Shown: one piece after another, positions 33,998 through 42,073 of the stretch | Layout of the letters: every line of letters starts with the position of its first letter | Numbering within the stretch: the first letter of the stretch is position 1 | Assembly (NCBI GenBank): GCA_938084585.1 | Contig: CALKFF010000039.1 | Span: forward strand, 1 to 54,470 | From: an uncultured Flavobacteriales bacterium | GTDB lineage: Bacteria > Bacteroidota > Bacteroidia > Flavobacteriales_D > Sanyastnellaceae | Direction of reading: 5' to 3' | Length of the DNA: 54,470 nucleotides | Translations under genes and position numbers: made by a program | Notes under the pieces: generated by a model | Told to the model about the DNA's origin: nothing | Database searches by the model: none | What the model saw: only the letters and a program-made list of their open reading frames with translations

Positions 33998-34719
33998 AAA
34001 CCATGCAGCATCGCATTTGGACTGTGGCCGCATCCTTGACTTGCGTCCTGGTCCTTGCACTGGGGCCCGCAACGTCGGCCCACGCCCAACGCCATAAAAA
34101 ACCCAAGAAAGACCAAACCCAAACCATGGATTCTCTCTCCTATGCCCTCGGCGTCCTGTTCGCCACCAACCTCAGCAACGAAGGACTCAAACAAGTGGAC
34201 GGCGACGCCCTCAAGACCGGATTTGAAGCCACGTTGGCTGGCGAATCTGCAATGAGCGCGGACGAAGCCAACGCCATCGTTCAATCGCAAATGGCCCAAA
34301 TCAAGGAGCAAATGGCCTTGGTGACCAAGCAAGAAGGTGAGGACTTCCTTGCGGAGAATTGCAAGAAAGACGGCATCCAGACCACCGAGTCCGGACTGCA
34401 GTACCGCCACGAGGTGGTCGGCACGGGTGCCGCCCCCGACGCCAACGACGAAGTGACTGTCCACTACCGCGGCACCCTGTTGAACGGCGAAGAATTCGAC
34501 AGCAGCTACAAGCGCGGAGAACCCATCTCGTTCCCGCTCAACGGCGTCATCCGTGGATGGACGGAAGGTCTTCAGTTGATGCAAGAAGGAGGCAAGACCA
34601 CCTTCTACATCCCCCAAGAATTGGCCTACGGCGCACGTCCGGCGCCCGGGGGAGCCATCCCTCCCTACGCCGCATTGGTGTTTGAGGTGGAGCTCATCAA
34701 AGTGAACGCCAAGCCCTGA
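33994..34719 (+). CDS. FKBP-type peptidyl-prolyl isomerase, FkpA/Mip-like
   Basis: 241 aa with a signal peptide (about residues 1-32, ending SAHAQ) and a basic linker. About 45-110 is the helical dimerisation domain of FkpA/Mip proteins (DSLSYALGVLFATNLSNEG, AQIKEQMALV). The FKBP domain spans about 135-240: VTVHYRGTLLNGEEFDSSY, ISFPLNGVIRGWTEGLQLM, FYIPQELAYG and ALVFEVELIKV, with the expected Tyr, Asp, Trp and Tyr active-site positions. It is a periplasmic folding helper. A strong terminator follows. Confidence 0.93.
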   Translation: MKTMQHRIWTVAASLTCVLVLALGPATSAHAQRHKKPKKDQTQTMDSLSYALGVLFATNLSNEGLKQVDGDALKTGFEATLAGESAMSADEANAIVQSQMAQIKEQMALVTKQEGEDFLAENCKKDGIQTTESGLQYRHEVVGTGAAPDANDEVTVHYRGTLLNGEEFDSSYKRGEPISFPLNGVIRGWTEGLQLMQEGGKTTFYIPQELAYGARPAPGGAIPPYAALVFEVELIKVNAKP

Positions 34720-34744
34720 CCGCATTCAGGCGCGTGACAACTTG

Positions 34745-34773
34745 AACCCTGGACGCCTTGTCCAGGGTTTTTT
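34745..34773 (+). terminator. Rho-independent terminator of the yaaA-FKBP operon
   Basis: Stem AACCCTGGAC (34745-34754) pairs with GTCCAGGGTT (34760-34769) around GCCTT, followed by TTTT. It starts 25 bases after the FKBP stop. Confidence 0.9.
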
Positions 34774-34774
34774 C

Positions 34775-34804
34775 TTGCCTTGTCGGACCGGGGTGAAACT
34801 TTTG
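34775..34804 (+). promoter_or_regulatory. Candidate promoter of the DUF819 leader RNA
   Basis: TTG (34775-34777) lies exactly 19 bp before AACTTTTG (34797-34804), which differs from TAnnTTTG at the first base. It sits immediately after the FKBP terminator. Confidence 0.4.
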
Positions 34805-34982
34805 GTCGGGCACGCCCGTATTGCACCCCAACTCCTCTTTCCTCTGGCAAGTCCCTGGACATTTGGACCGGGCCCCCACCTCCATCCGGCATGACCCCAT
34901 TGATGGTCTGGTGAAAGGGTGGCTCTGCCAGGAGCCGAAGAAGAGAAGCGGCCTGCGCTCTGCGCGGGCCGCTTTATTTTAG
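34805..34982 (+). ncRNA. Candidate structured leader RNA or small RNA upstream of the DUF819 gene
   Basis: The 280-bp gap between the FKBP and DUF819 genes has no supported frame but shows base-pairing. CGGG/CCCG forms around CACG near 34810. A long-range pair CTGGCA (about 34853)/TGCCAG (about 34929) is supported by outer CTCTT/AAGAG. GGCTC-TGCCAG-GAGCC (34921-34936) is a local hairpin that competes with the long-range pair. A final stem AAGCGGCC (34946-34953)/GGCCGCTT (34967-34974) is followed by TATTTT. This is a terminator-like end 18 bases before ATG 35000. It may be an attenuated or ligand-sensing leader, or a separate RNA of about 170 nt. No known riboswitch class was recognised. Confidence 0.35.
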
Positions 34983-34999
34983 CCCCAAACACCTGCACC

Positions 35000-36301
35000 A
35001 TGCGCTTCTCTCCCACCCTCTTGAATTTCTTTCCCATTGCCAACGATGCCATCGTGCTTGGCCTGCTTGTGGGTGCGCTGGGGCTCGTGTTTTACACGCA
35101 CAGCCTGCCGCGCTTCAAGAAGTTCTACACCTTCGTGCCGGCGCTTCTCATGTGCTACTTCATTCCCGCTGCCCTGAATTCTCTTGGCGTTGTCAACGGA
35201 GAGGAGAGCAACCTCTACTTCGTTGCCTCGCGGTACTTGTTGCCCGCCAGTTTGATTCTGCTCTGCCTTTCCATCGACCTCAAAGGCATCTACAACCTCG
35301 GCCCCAAGGCCATTGTCATGTTCTTTGCGGCGACGCTTGGCATTGTGGTCGGTGGCCCGCTGGCCTTGTGGCTGGTCAGCACAGGCAACCCTGAAGTCTT
35401 GGGCGGCGACGCTCCGGATGCGTACTGGCGCGGTTTGTCGACCGTGGCGGGATCGTGGATTGGCGGTGGGGCCAACCAAGCGGCCCTCAAGGAGATTTCA
35501 GACACCCTGGACAGCCAATTCTCCATCATGCTCATTGTGGACGTGTTCGTGGCCAACCTGTGGATGCCGTTCCTCCTGTTTGGGGCAGGCATCCGTGAAC
35601 GCATCGACGGATGGCTGAATGCGGACGCCACGGCCGTGGACGAGCTGCAGGAACGCGTGGAGCAACTTCAAGCCAAGTCGGCGCGCATTGCGTCGTTCCC
35701 CGACTGGATGGTGATGGTGGCGTTGGCGTTTGGCGGCGTGGCCGTGGCGCACCTCGTGGCAGACTTGGCGTCAGTGGAATTCACCGCCTGGCTCGACAAC
35801 ACCTTGGCCGCGAATCCAGACAGCATGGCCATTTATTTATCTTCCATCACCAAAGGCTTCTTCTGGTTGGTGGTTGTGGCCACCGCCATCGGCATTGCCT
35901 TGAGTTTCACGCCCGCAAAAGAATACGAGGGCGCAGGCGCGAGCAAGATGGGATCCGTCTTCCTCTACGTGCTGGTGGCCACCATCGGCATGAAAATGGA
36001 CATCGGCAGCTTGATAGAGAACTGGGCGATGTACGGCTCGGCCGTCACCATTGGACTCCTCTGGATGCTCGTGCACATCGTCGTGCTGTTGGTGGTGGCC
36101 AAATTGATCCGCGCCCCCTTCTTCTTCGTCGCGGTGGGCTCGCAGGCCAACGTTGGCGGCGCAGCCTCCGCCCCGATTGTGGCCAGCGCTTTTTCACCGG
36201 CATTGGCGCCTGTCGGCGTGTTGCTGGCCGTTTTGGGCTACGCCGTGGGGACCGTGGGCGCCATCCTCTGCATGGAGTGGATGCACGCCATCTCCATGTG
36301 A
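35000..36301 (+). CDS. DUF819 family integral membrane protein
   Basis: 433 aa from ATG 35000. The frame extends upstream to 34919, but that part lies in the structured leader. About ten membrane helices are seen, including NDAIVLGLLVGALGLVFYTH, AIVMFFAATLGIVVGGPLAL and AVTIGLLWMLVHIVVLLVVA. Family-like conserved loops are VAGSWIGGGANQAALKEI and AVGSQANVGGAASAPIVASA in symmetry-related positions, suggesting a two-repeat transporter. A charged insert (about 205-240, DELQERVEQLQAKSARI) may form a cytoplasmic coiled coil. The family's substrate is not established. The unusual leader suggests regulated expression. Confidence 0.88.
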   Translation: MRFSPTLLNFFPIANDAIVLGLLVGALGLVFYTHSLPRFKKFYTFVPALLMCYFIPAALNSLGVVNGEESNLYFVASRYLLPASLILLCLSIDLKGIYNLGPKAIVMFFAATLGIVVGGPLALWLVSTGNPEVLGGDAPDAYWRGLSTVAGSWIGGGANQAALKEISDTLDSQFSIMLIVDVFVANLWMPFLLFGAGIRERIDGWLNADATAVDELQERVEQLQAKSARIASFPDWMVMVALAFGGVAVAHLVADLASVEFTAWLDNTLAANPDSMAIYLSSITKGFFWLVVVATAIGIALSFTPAKEYEGAGASKMGSVFLYVLVATIGMKMDIGSLIENWAMYGSAVTIGLLWMLVHIVVLLVVAKLIRAPFFFVAVGSQANVGGAASAPIVASAFSPALAPVGVLLAVLGYAVGTVGAILCMEWMHAISM

Positions 36302-36323
36302 CGTGAGATGAATCTCGGAGCTG

Positions 36324-36902
36324 TCAAACAGCGCCGCCAGCTTCCCTGACCTTGGCGGCCAAATAGGCGGCGTTGTGCTCGTTGGGCTCAAACTGAATGG
36401 GCACCACCTCTGCCACAAGGATGCCTTCCGCACGCAAGGTGTTCACCTTGTCTGGGTTGTTCGTCATGAGCCTGACTTCTGCCCAACCCAAGTCTTCCAA
36501 CAGCTTAGCCGCGACGTCAAACTTTCTCGCGTCGCGTTGGTGGCCCAACTGCTCGTTGGCCTCAAAGGTGTCAAGCCCTTGGTCTTGGAGGTTGTAGGCT
36601 TTGAGCTTCTCCACCAAGCCGATGCCCCTTCCTTCCTGCCTCAGGTACAGCACCGCGCCCCCATCCTGCGCCACGCGCTGGAGTGAAGCGTCCAGTTGAG
36701 GGCCACAATCGCACTTCAACGAGCCCACAACGTCTCCTGTCCAACACTCCGAGTGAATCCGAACCAACGGCGCCTCACCTGCAGGGACTTCAGCCTTGGA
36801 CAACAGCACCAAGTGAGGGAAGTCATGAAAACCACTGTCGTAGGCCCTCACCTCGAACGATCCTGACTCTGTCGGCAACTGCGCTTTGGCCAATGGCTTC
36901 AT
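36324..36902 (-). CDS. ribA: GTP cyclohydrolase II
   Basis: 192 aa from ATG 36902. An in-frame ATG at 36938 would add 12 residues but lies upstream of the -7 box. It catalyses the first step of riboflavin synthesis from GTP. The zinc cysteines are present in SECWTGDVVGSLKCDCG near residues 54-70. Catalytic and GTP-binding motifs RQEGRGIGLVEKLKAYNLQ and LMTNNPDKVNTL are intact. This stand-alone active-looking enzyme matters because the RibB homologue at 49048-50169 carries a degenerate copy of this domain. Confidence 0.95.
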   Translation of the reverse strand: MKPLAKAQLPTESGSFEVRAYDSGFHDFPHLVLLSKAEVPAGEAPLVRIHSECWTGDVVGSLKCDCGPQLDASLQRVAQDGGAVLYLRQEGRGIGLVEKLKAYNLQDQGLDTFEANEQLGHQRDARKFDVAAKLLEDLGWAEVRLMTNNPDKVNTLRAEGILVAEVVPIQFEPNEHNAAYLAAKVREAGGAV

Positions 36903-36906
36903 GACG

Positions 36907-36914
36907 CAAAGATA
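36907..36914 (-). promoter_or_regulatory. Start-linked -7 box of ribA
   Basis: The minus strand reads TATCTTTG-CGTC-ATG, an exact consensus match with four-base spacing. It also selects ATG 36902 as the start. Confidence 0.5.
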
Positions 36915-36953
36915 CTTGCCCTCTCTCCTCTGTTGCACCGCCCAAGGACAAAC

Positions 36954-36982
36954 AAAAAGGGGGAGCCCGCAGGCTCCCCCTT
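36954..36982 (-). terminator. Terminator of the large modular protein gene
   Basis: On the minus strand GGGGGAGCC-TGC-GGGCTCCCCC is followed by TTTTTG. It lies about 23 bases after the stop of the gene at 37005-40454. Confidence 0.9.
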
Positions 36983-37004
36983 CCTCAATTCAGTTTCAGT
37001 TGAA

Positions 37005-40000
37005 TCAAGAGCAAGACGCTCCGAATTCAGCCAAGAAGGACAACAGGTCAGACGTGGTCACCGCACCGTCGCCGTCAAGGTCGGCAGGGCAGTCGTTGTT
37101 TCCACCTTCCTCAAACTCACAAGAGTTGTCGTCGTCGTTGGCCAACGGGTTGTAGTTGGTCGCGTTCTCGTACATGCAACCGGGCACAAGCAAGTTGCTG
37201 CAAGAGCCGTCGTCGGCAGTCGCGTACGGATCGTACTCCAAGAATTCAGGGTTGGTGCAACCGAGCACTTCGGGAATCACCACACAAGCCTCGCAGCTGT
37301 TCCAGCACACCACGTCGAGCGCGGCGTCGCCAGTCACGTCGTACGTCCGGTTGGTGAACCCGTCGATGGTTGAGGTGCAAGGATCGCCTTCCACAAACTC
37401 TTCCTGACCAGTCCAACCGTCCACAGTGAATTTGTACTCAATCACACCTCCTGGGAGGTCCACAGTCAACTCGTACACTCCGTCTCCGTCGGCGTCGGTC
37501 ATTTCAGCGCAAGCGCCGCACCAGCCGTTGAACGAACCGTTCAAGTTCACGGTGCCGTAAGTGCCAGAGAATCCAGCCATGTCCACTTTGAAGGTCACCG
37601 CACCACCCGCTGGAGCAGGCTCGTCGTTGCAAGTGCCGTCGCATGTGCCGTAGGAATCGTTGGCCACAGAGCCCGCCTCGATTTGACGATTGGCGTAGCC
37701 GCTGAAGTCAGTCACAGGCGCGCAAGTGGCACCCTCGACCATGTCGTTGACCAAGTTTTCTTGGTCGTCGAACCCGTTGATGGCGTACTTGTATTCCACC
37801 AAACCAATCAAATCTGGCACGGTGACTGAGTAGATGCCGTCGCCGTCGTCGTCGGTCATGGTGTTGTACACGTCGTTCGCGCACCAGCCGCACCATGGGC
37901 CAGTCACAAACACGTTGTCGAACTCAGGAGCACAGGTCATGTCGACGTTGAACGTGACACCCATCTCACCGCCGCCGCCGTTGTTGCAGGCAGAGCAGCT
38001 GTTGAAGCACACCACGTCGAGCACTTCGTCCATGCCAGAACGCTCGTGTGTCCGGTTGAAGCCGCCCACACCGTTGGCCACTCCGCAACCCTCGAGCAAG
38101 AAGTCTGTAGCCTCTTCGCCGTCGTACACAGCCACGCTGTCCACGACAGTCAAGCCGTTGTTGAACTTGTACTGGAACGAAGCCGCACCGGAAATGTTGA
38201 CCGTCGCAGTCCAGATGCCATCGGCATCGTCGTCGTTCATGGCCACCGCACCGAACTGCCACGCTGGCTCCGTGAAGGAACCCATCACGAACAGGCCGTC
38301 CGCAGACACCTCAATCTGAGATGCGTCCACTTGGAACGTCACGTCGGCTGGGTCTGGATCCACAGCGCAGATTTCTGAGCACTGCGCAAAGCAGCCCTGG
38401 AAACTCACAGGAGCACCCAACTCGACCACCACAGAACGGTTGCCACCGCATTCCAATTCTTCATAGCCATCGAGGCCGTTTTGGAATTTGAACTCGTAGG
38501 TCGCAGCCTCCAATGACTTGGTGATGCTCCAAGAACCGTCGCCATTGTCCATCATCTCCTCTCCTGACCAGCCGTTCATGGCACCAGCGAGGTACATGCC
38601 GTCCGCCGCAACGGTGATGTTGTCGGTGAGCACGGTAAATGTAACTTCTTCCGTAGGCAAGGCATCACCGCAAGGGGTGCACGACGCAAAGCAAACCGCA
38701 TCCAACACCGCATCTTCTGTTCCCACGGTGTAACCACGGTTGCCATTCACTGCGCAAGCAACGGGAATGGACTCGTCCAATCCCCAGTTCGGACCATTGA
38801 TAAACTTGTACTCCACAGCCTCGCCTTCTGCGATCATGGCCGTGTATTCCCAGACGTCGTCGCCGTCGTCGTCCGTCATGGCAGTGGCTCCGGCAGACCA
38901 GCCTTGGAAGGTGCCAGCAATGAAGACGCCAATGGAGTTGGTCTCTTGCTCGCCCATGTCCACGCGGAAGGTCACCGCGTATTCCGTGGCCGTTTGCGGC
39001 ACACAAGCCTCGCAGCTGTTGTAGCATACTGCGTCAAGCACCACGTCGCCTGTTACGTCCAAGGTGCGGTTGGTGAACCCGTCAATGGTGGATGTGCAAG
39101 CGTCTCCTTCGGTGAATTCTTCCTGAGCGGTCCAACCGTCCAAGGTGAACTTGTATTCCACGGTGCCACCAGCGAGGTCCACTGCCAATTCGTAGATGCC
39201 GTCGGCGTCGGCGTCGGTCATTTCAGAGCACGCGCCACACCATCCGTTGAACGAACCGTTGAGGTTCACTGTGCCGTAGGTGCCTGCGTACTGGCTCATG
39301 TCCACCTTGAATGTCACGAGACCTCCAGGGGTTGGGGCCGCGTCATTGCAAGTGCCGTCGCATGTGCCGTAGTAGTCGTTGGCGGTTTGACCTGCGTCGA
39401 TCTGACGGTTGGCGTAACCGTTGAAGTCCGTCACAGGTGCGCAAGTGGCGCCGTCCACCATGTCGTTGATCAAGTTTTCTTGATCTTCGAAAGCGTTGAT
39501 CGCGTACTTGTATTCCACCACACCAGTCAAATCGGGCACAGTCACACTGTAGATGCCGTCGCCATCGTCGTCAGTCATGGTGTTGTACACGTCGTTCGCA
39601 CACCAGCCGCACCATGGGCCTGTCACAAACACGTTGTCAAATTCGGGGGCGCATGTCATGTCCACATTGAAGGTCACCCCCATCTCGCCATCACCACCAC
39701 CGGTGTTGCCAGCGTCGCATGCCACGCAGCTGTTGTAGCAAACCACTCCAGGGTTGGTTCCGCCTTCAGCCACCTCCCACACGCGGTTGACGAATTCAGC
39801 AGGTGAGGTTGTGCACGCTTCCGAGCCGTCGAACGTCTCAGCCTGGGCCCAGTCACCGTTGCCCAAGAACTTGTACTCTTGAGCACCTGGCTCAAGCGCC
39901 ATCGTGATGGTGTAAATGCCGTCTCCATCGGAATCGTCCATGAAATTGGCAGTGTTGTTCCAGCTGTTGGCCGTGCCAGCCCAAGAAACAGAAGTGTACC

Positions 40001-40454
40001 CGGTGCCGTTGACATCCACAGAGAACGTCACATCGACTGTGGTCACAGCCACAACGTTGTCGTTGCAAGTGCCGTCGCATGTGCCGTAGAAATCATTGGC
40101 TGTGCCATCTGCTGCAATTTGACGGTTGGCATAACCAGCAAAGTCAGTCACGGGTGCGCAAGAAGCACCATCCACCATGTCGTTGATCAGGTTTTCCTGG
40201 TCATCAAAACCATTGATGGCGTACTTGTATTCAACTGTGCCGGCGAGGTCTGCAACCGTCACGCTGTACACCCCATCCCCATCTGGGTCGGTCATGGTGT
40301 TGTACACGTCGTTCGCGCACCAGCCGCACCATGGGCCCGTAACGAACACATCTGTGAAGCCCTCAGGGGCACACGTCATGTCGACGTTGAAAGTTGTTTG
40401 AGCTTGAAGGCCAAAGCTGAACATGGCACATGCAAGCATGAGATAATAACGCAT
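37005..40454 (-). CDS. Giant Cys-rich secreted protein with nine CBM-like beta modules
   Basis: 1149 aa with a signal peptide (1-19). Nine modules of about 100-128 residues start at residues 20, 140, 260, 379, 492, 603, 705, 833 and 952. Each opens with V-T-F-x-V-D-M and has an EYKF/EYKY strand, like starch-binding E-set or CBM20/48 folds. Three modules share VFVTGPWCGWCANDVYNTM and two share VNLNGSFNGWCGAC. Modules 260-491 and 833-1064 are near-identical. After residue 1064 come two GCTNP-type repeats and a tail CPADLDGDGAVTTSDLLSFL ending GASCS, an EF-hand-like loop with a terminal Cys. There is no enzyme and no standard T9SS domain. The neighbouring sugar transporter gene suggests glycan binding (inference). 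Confidence 0.82.
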   Translation of the reverse strand: MRYYLMLACAMFSFGLQAQTTFNVDMTCAPEGFTDVFVTGPWCGWCANDVYNTMTDPDGDGVYSVTVADLAGTVEYKYAINGFDDQENLINDMVDGASCAPVTDFAGYANRQIAADGTANDFYGTCDGTCNDNVVAVTTVDVTFSVDVNGTGYTSVSWAGTANSWNNTANFMDDSDGDGIYTITMALEPGAQEYKFLGNGDWAQAETFDGSEACTTSPAEFVNRVWEVAEGGTNPGVVCYNSCVACDAGNTGGGDGEMGVTFNVDMTCAPEFDNVFVTGPWCGWCANDVYNTMTDDDGDGIYSVTVPDLTGVVEYKYAINAFEDQENLINDMVDGATCAPVTDFNGYANRQIDAGQTANDYYGTCDGTCNDAAPTPGGLVTFKVDMSQYAGTYGTVNLNGSFNGWCGACSEMTDADADGIYELAVDLAGGTVEYKFTLDGWTAQEEFTEGDACTSTIDGFTNRTLDVTGDVVLDAVCYNSCEACVPQTATEYAVTFRVDMGEQETNSIGVFIAGTFQGWSAGATAMTDDDGDDVWEYTAMIAEGEAVEYKFINGPNWGLDESIPVACAVNGNRGYTVGTEDAVLDAVCFASCTPCGDALPTEEVTFTVLTDNITVAADGMYLAGAMNGWSGEEMMDNGDGSWSITKSLEAATYEFKFQNGLDGYEELECGGNRSVVVELGAPVSFQGCFAQCSEICAVDPDPADVTFQVDASQIEVSADGLFVMGSFTEPAWQFGAVAMNDDDADGIWTATVNISGAASFQYKFNNGLTVVDSVAVYDGEEATDFLLEGCGVANGVGGFNRTHERSGMDEVLDVVCFNSCSACNNGGGGEMGVTFNVDMTCAPEFDNVFVTGPWCGWCANDVYNTMTDDDGDGIYSVTVPDLIGLVEYKYAINGFDDQENLVNDMVEGATCAPVTDFSGYANRQIEAGSVANDSYGTCDGTCNDEPAPAGGAVTFKVDMAGFSGTYGTVNLNGSFNGWCGACAEMTDADGDGVYELTVDLPGGVIEYKFTVDGWTGQEEFVEGDPCTSTIDGFTNRTYDVTGDAALDVVCWNSCEACVVIPEVLGCTNPEFLEYDPYATADDGSCSNLLVPGCMYENATNYNPLANDDDNSCEFEEGGNNDCPADLDGDGAVTTSDLLSFLAEFGASCS
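37263..37958 (-). repeat. Internal 696-bp direct repeat, copy 2
   Basis: Encodes residues 833-1064 of the modular protein. It is nearly identical in order and sequence to residues 260-491, encoded at 38982-39677, indicating a recent segmental duplication of two modules. A third, shorter homologue of the first module is at 40038-40397. Confidence 0.85.
38982..39677 (-). repeat. Internal 696-bp direct repeat, copy 1
   Basis: Encodes residues 260-491 of the modular protein; partner of 37263-37958. The intervening modules (residues 492-832) are divergent. Confidence 0.85.
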
Positions 40455-40472
40455 GAGAGAAAGGTTTTTAGA

Positions 40473-40498
40473 GTCGAGCAGAGAATCGAGTTCTCGAC
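40473..40498 (-). promoter_or_regulatory. Hairpin in the 5' leader of the modular protein gene
   Basis: GTCGAG (40473-40478) pairs with CTCGAC (40493-40498), about 20 bases upstream of the start codon. There is no T-run after it. It would be in the roughly 80-nt leader and may stabilise the mRNA or affect translation. Confidence 0.3.
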
Positions 40499-40542
40499 GA
40501 ATTGGTTAAAAAACGGGACGAGGACTCATTTTCCCCAGATTA

Positions 40543-40571
40543 CAAATATAAGGAATTGACTTTGGTGTCAA
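40543..40571 (-). promoter_or_regulatory. Promoter of the large modular protein gene
   Basis: On the minus strand an exact -7 box TATATTTG (40543-40550) has a TTG (40569-40571) 18 bp upstream. The transcript would start near 40537 and carry a leader of about 80 nt, unlike the start-linked genes. Confidence 0.55.
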
Positions 40572-40602
40572 TTGAACACTGCCTTGAGTTGTTTGAATGT
40601 GG

Positions 40603-41907
40603 TCACAGTTTTTCCACATCGACGCTGGCTGGAACGCGGAAAGAGAGCACCGCCGCAAGCGCCATAAGGCTTCCTCCAATCATCACCGCAGCCATCCGAT
40701 TGCCGTCCAGCAGGTGCTCCATGAGCCACCCAAACCCGAGAGAAGCGATGATCTCTGGCAGGACAATGAAAAAATTGAAGATGCCCATGAACAGGCCGAC
40801 TTTGGCCGGAGGTAAGCTTGGGGCCAACATGGCGTAAGGCATGGAGAGGATGCTCGCCCAGGCCACCCCAACCCCGGTCATGGACACAAACAACCACGAC
40901 GCATTGGGAACCACGCTCACCGACATCAACCCAGCCGCCCCCATGAGCAGGCACACAGCGTGGGTCATGCGCTTTCCGAGCGAAGAAGCCATCTTGGGCA
41001 GGGCCAACGCAAACAAGAAGGTGACCAGGTTGTAAAACGCCAAGGTCAACCCTGCGAACTCCACCCCTTCAGTGTACTCCGGACTCGCCGGAGCGGCTTC
41101 GAACACGTCCACCGCCACAGCAGAGCTGTAGTAAAACCACATCAAGAACAAGCCAGGCCATGTGAAAAACTGAACCAGCGCCACGCGCTTCATCACGGAA
41201 GGCATGTTCGTGATGCCGTGCCACACCTCTTTGGCCACTTCGGCCACGCCCTTGCTTTCCTGCATGGCCGTCAGCTCCTCTTCGGTCGGCGGGTGTGGCT
41301 TGGTCTTGAAGACTGTCCAAAGCACGGCTCCCAGAAAGGCCACAGCGCCCAAGTAAAACGACCATTTGACCGTTGCAGGAATGCCGCCAGCTGCCGGATC
41401 GTTCACCACACCGAACACATTCCCAAGCAACCACGGCAACGCGGAGGCCACAACCGCCCCCACCCCGATCATGAAGCTCTGCATGGCAAACCCCTTGCTG
41501 TGTTGCTTCTCGGGCAGCATGTCCACCACAAAGGCCCGGAAAGGCTCCATGCTCACGTTGATGCTTGCGTCGAGAATCCAAAGCAAGCCGGCCGCCATCC
41601 ACAACGCGGTGGAGTTGGGCATGAACACCAACGCAATGCTGCTCAAGATGGCCCCCACCAAAAAGAAGGGCTTCCTCCTCCCCAACTTCGTCCAAGTCTT
41701 GTCACTCCAAGCCCCGATGATGGGCTGCACCACCAGCCCTGTCAGCGGCGCGGCCAACCAAAGCATGGGGATTTCCTCAGGCTGGGCGCCCAGGTACTCG
41801 TAAATGGGACTCATGTTGGCCATTTGCAAGCCCCATCCAAACTGGATGCCCATGAACCCAAAACTCATGTTCCAGATTTCCCAGAAACTCAAATTCCGCT
41901 TTTCCAT
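40603..41907 (-). CDS. MFS sugar transporter, SLC45-like
   Basis: 434 aa from ATG 41907 (an in-frame ATG at 41979 lies upstream of the promoter). Twelve helices are predicted. FWEIWNMSFGFMGIQFGWGL and SPIYEYLGAQPEEIPMLWL at the N-terminus, and the loop DKTWTKLGRRKPF with the MFS D-x5-GRR pattern, are typical of SLC45/GPH-like sucrose or maltose transporters in Bacteroidota. A long central loop (about 190-240) separates the two halves. It is upstream of the CBM-like modular protein on the same strand, but each gene has its own promoter. Glucoside uptake is the likely role; the exact sugar is unknown. Confidence 0.88.
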   Translation of the reverse strand: MEKRNLSFWEIWNMSFGFMGIQFGWGLQMANMSPIYEYLGAQPEEIPMLWLAAPLTGLVVQPIIGAWSDKTWTKLGRRKPFFLVGAILSSIALVFMPNSTALWMAAGLLWILDASINVSMEPFRAFVVDMLPEKQHSKGFAMQSFMIGVGAVVASALPWLLGNVFGVVNDPAAGGIPATVKWSFYLGAVAFLGAVLWTVFKTKPHPPTEEELTAMQESKGVAEVAKEVWHGITNMPSVMKRVALVQFFTWPGLFLMWFYYSSAVAVDVFEAAPASPEYTEGVEFAGLTLAFYNLVTFLFALALPKMASSLGKRMTHAVCLLMGAAGLMSVSVVPNASWLFVSMTGVGVAWASILSMPYAMLAPSLPPAKVGLFMGIFNFFIVLPEIIASLGFGWLMEHLLDGNRMAAVMIGGSLMALAAVLSFRVPASVDVEKL

Positions 41908-41941
41908 CGTGAAGGTGTCTTGATGTGATGTCGTAAGGCTC

Positions 41942-41973
41942 CAAAAATACCCTGGCGTCACTTCGTGTGCAAA
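41942..41973 (-). promoter_or_regulatory. Promoter of the SLC45-like transporter gene
   Basis: On the minus strand TATTTTTG (41942-41949), an exact -7 box, lies 20 bp downstream of TTTG (41970-41973). The leader to ATG 41907 would be about 30 nt. Confidence 0.6.
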
Positions 41974-42021
41974 TGACACTTTCCCCGCATTGGGGGCCTC
42001 GCACCCTCAAAATTGGACGCA

Positions 42022-42051
42022 TAAAAAACGCCGGGCACATGCCCGGCGTTT
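42022..42051 (-). terminator. Terminator of the GCTD-repeat protein gene
   Basis: On the minus strand AAACGCCGGGCA-TG-TGCCCGGCGTT is followed by six Ts. It lies about 23 bases after the stop at 42074. Confidence 0.92.
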
Positions 42052-42073
42052 CTTCATTCGTTGACGTTCCGCT

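Noticed and set aside
33193-34725. 510-codon minus-strand frame opposite yaaA and the FKBP gene
   Set aside because: Both plus-strand genes are recognised families with intact motifs; the antisense product shows none.
34830-34982. SRP or 6S RNA as identity of the leader upstream of the DUF819 gene
   Set aside because: The conserved SRP core (GGAAG with AGCAG) is not present, and the 5' and 3' ends do not pair as in 6S RNA.
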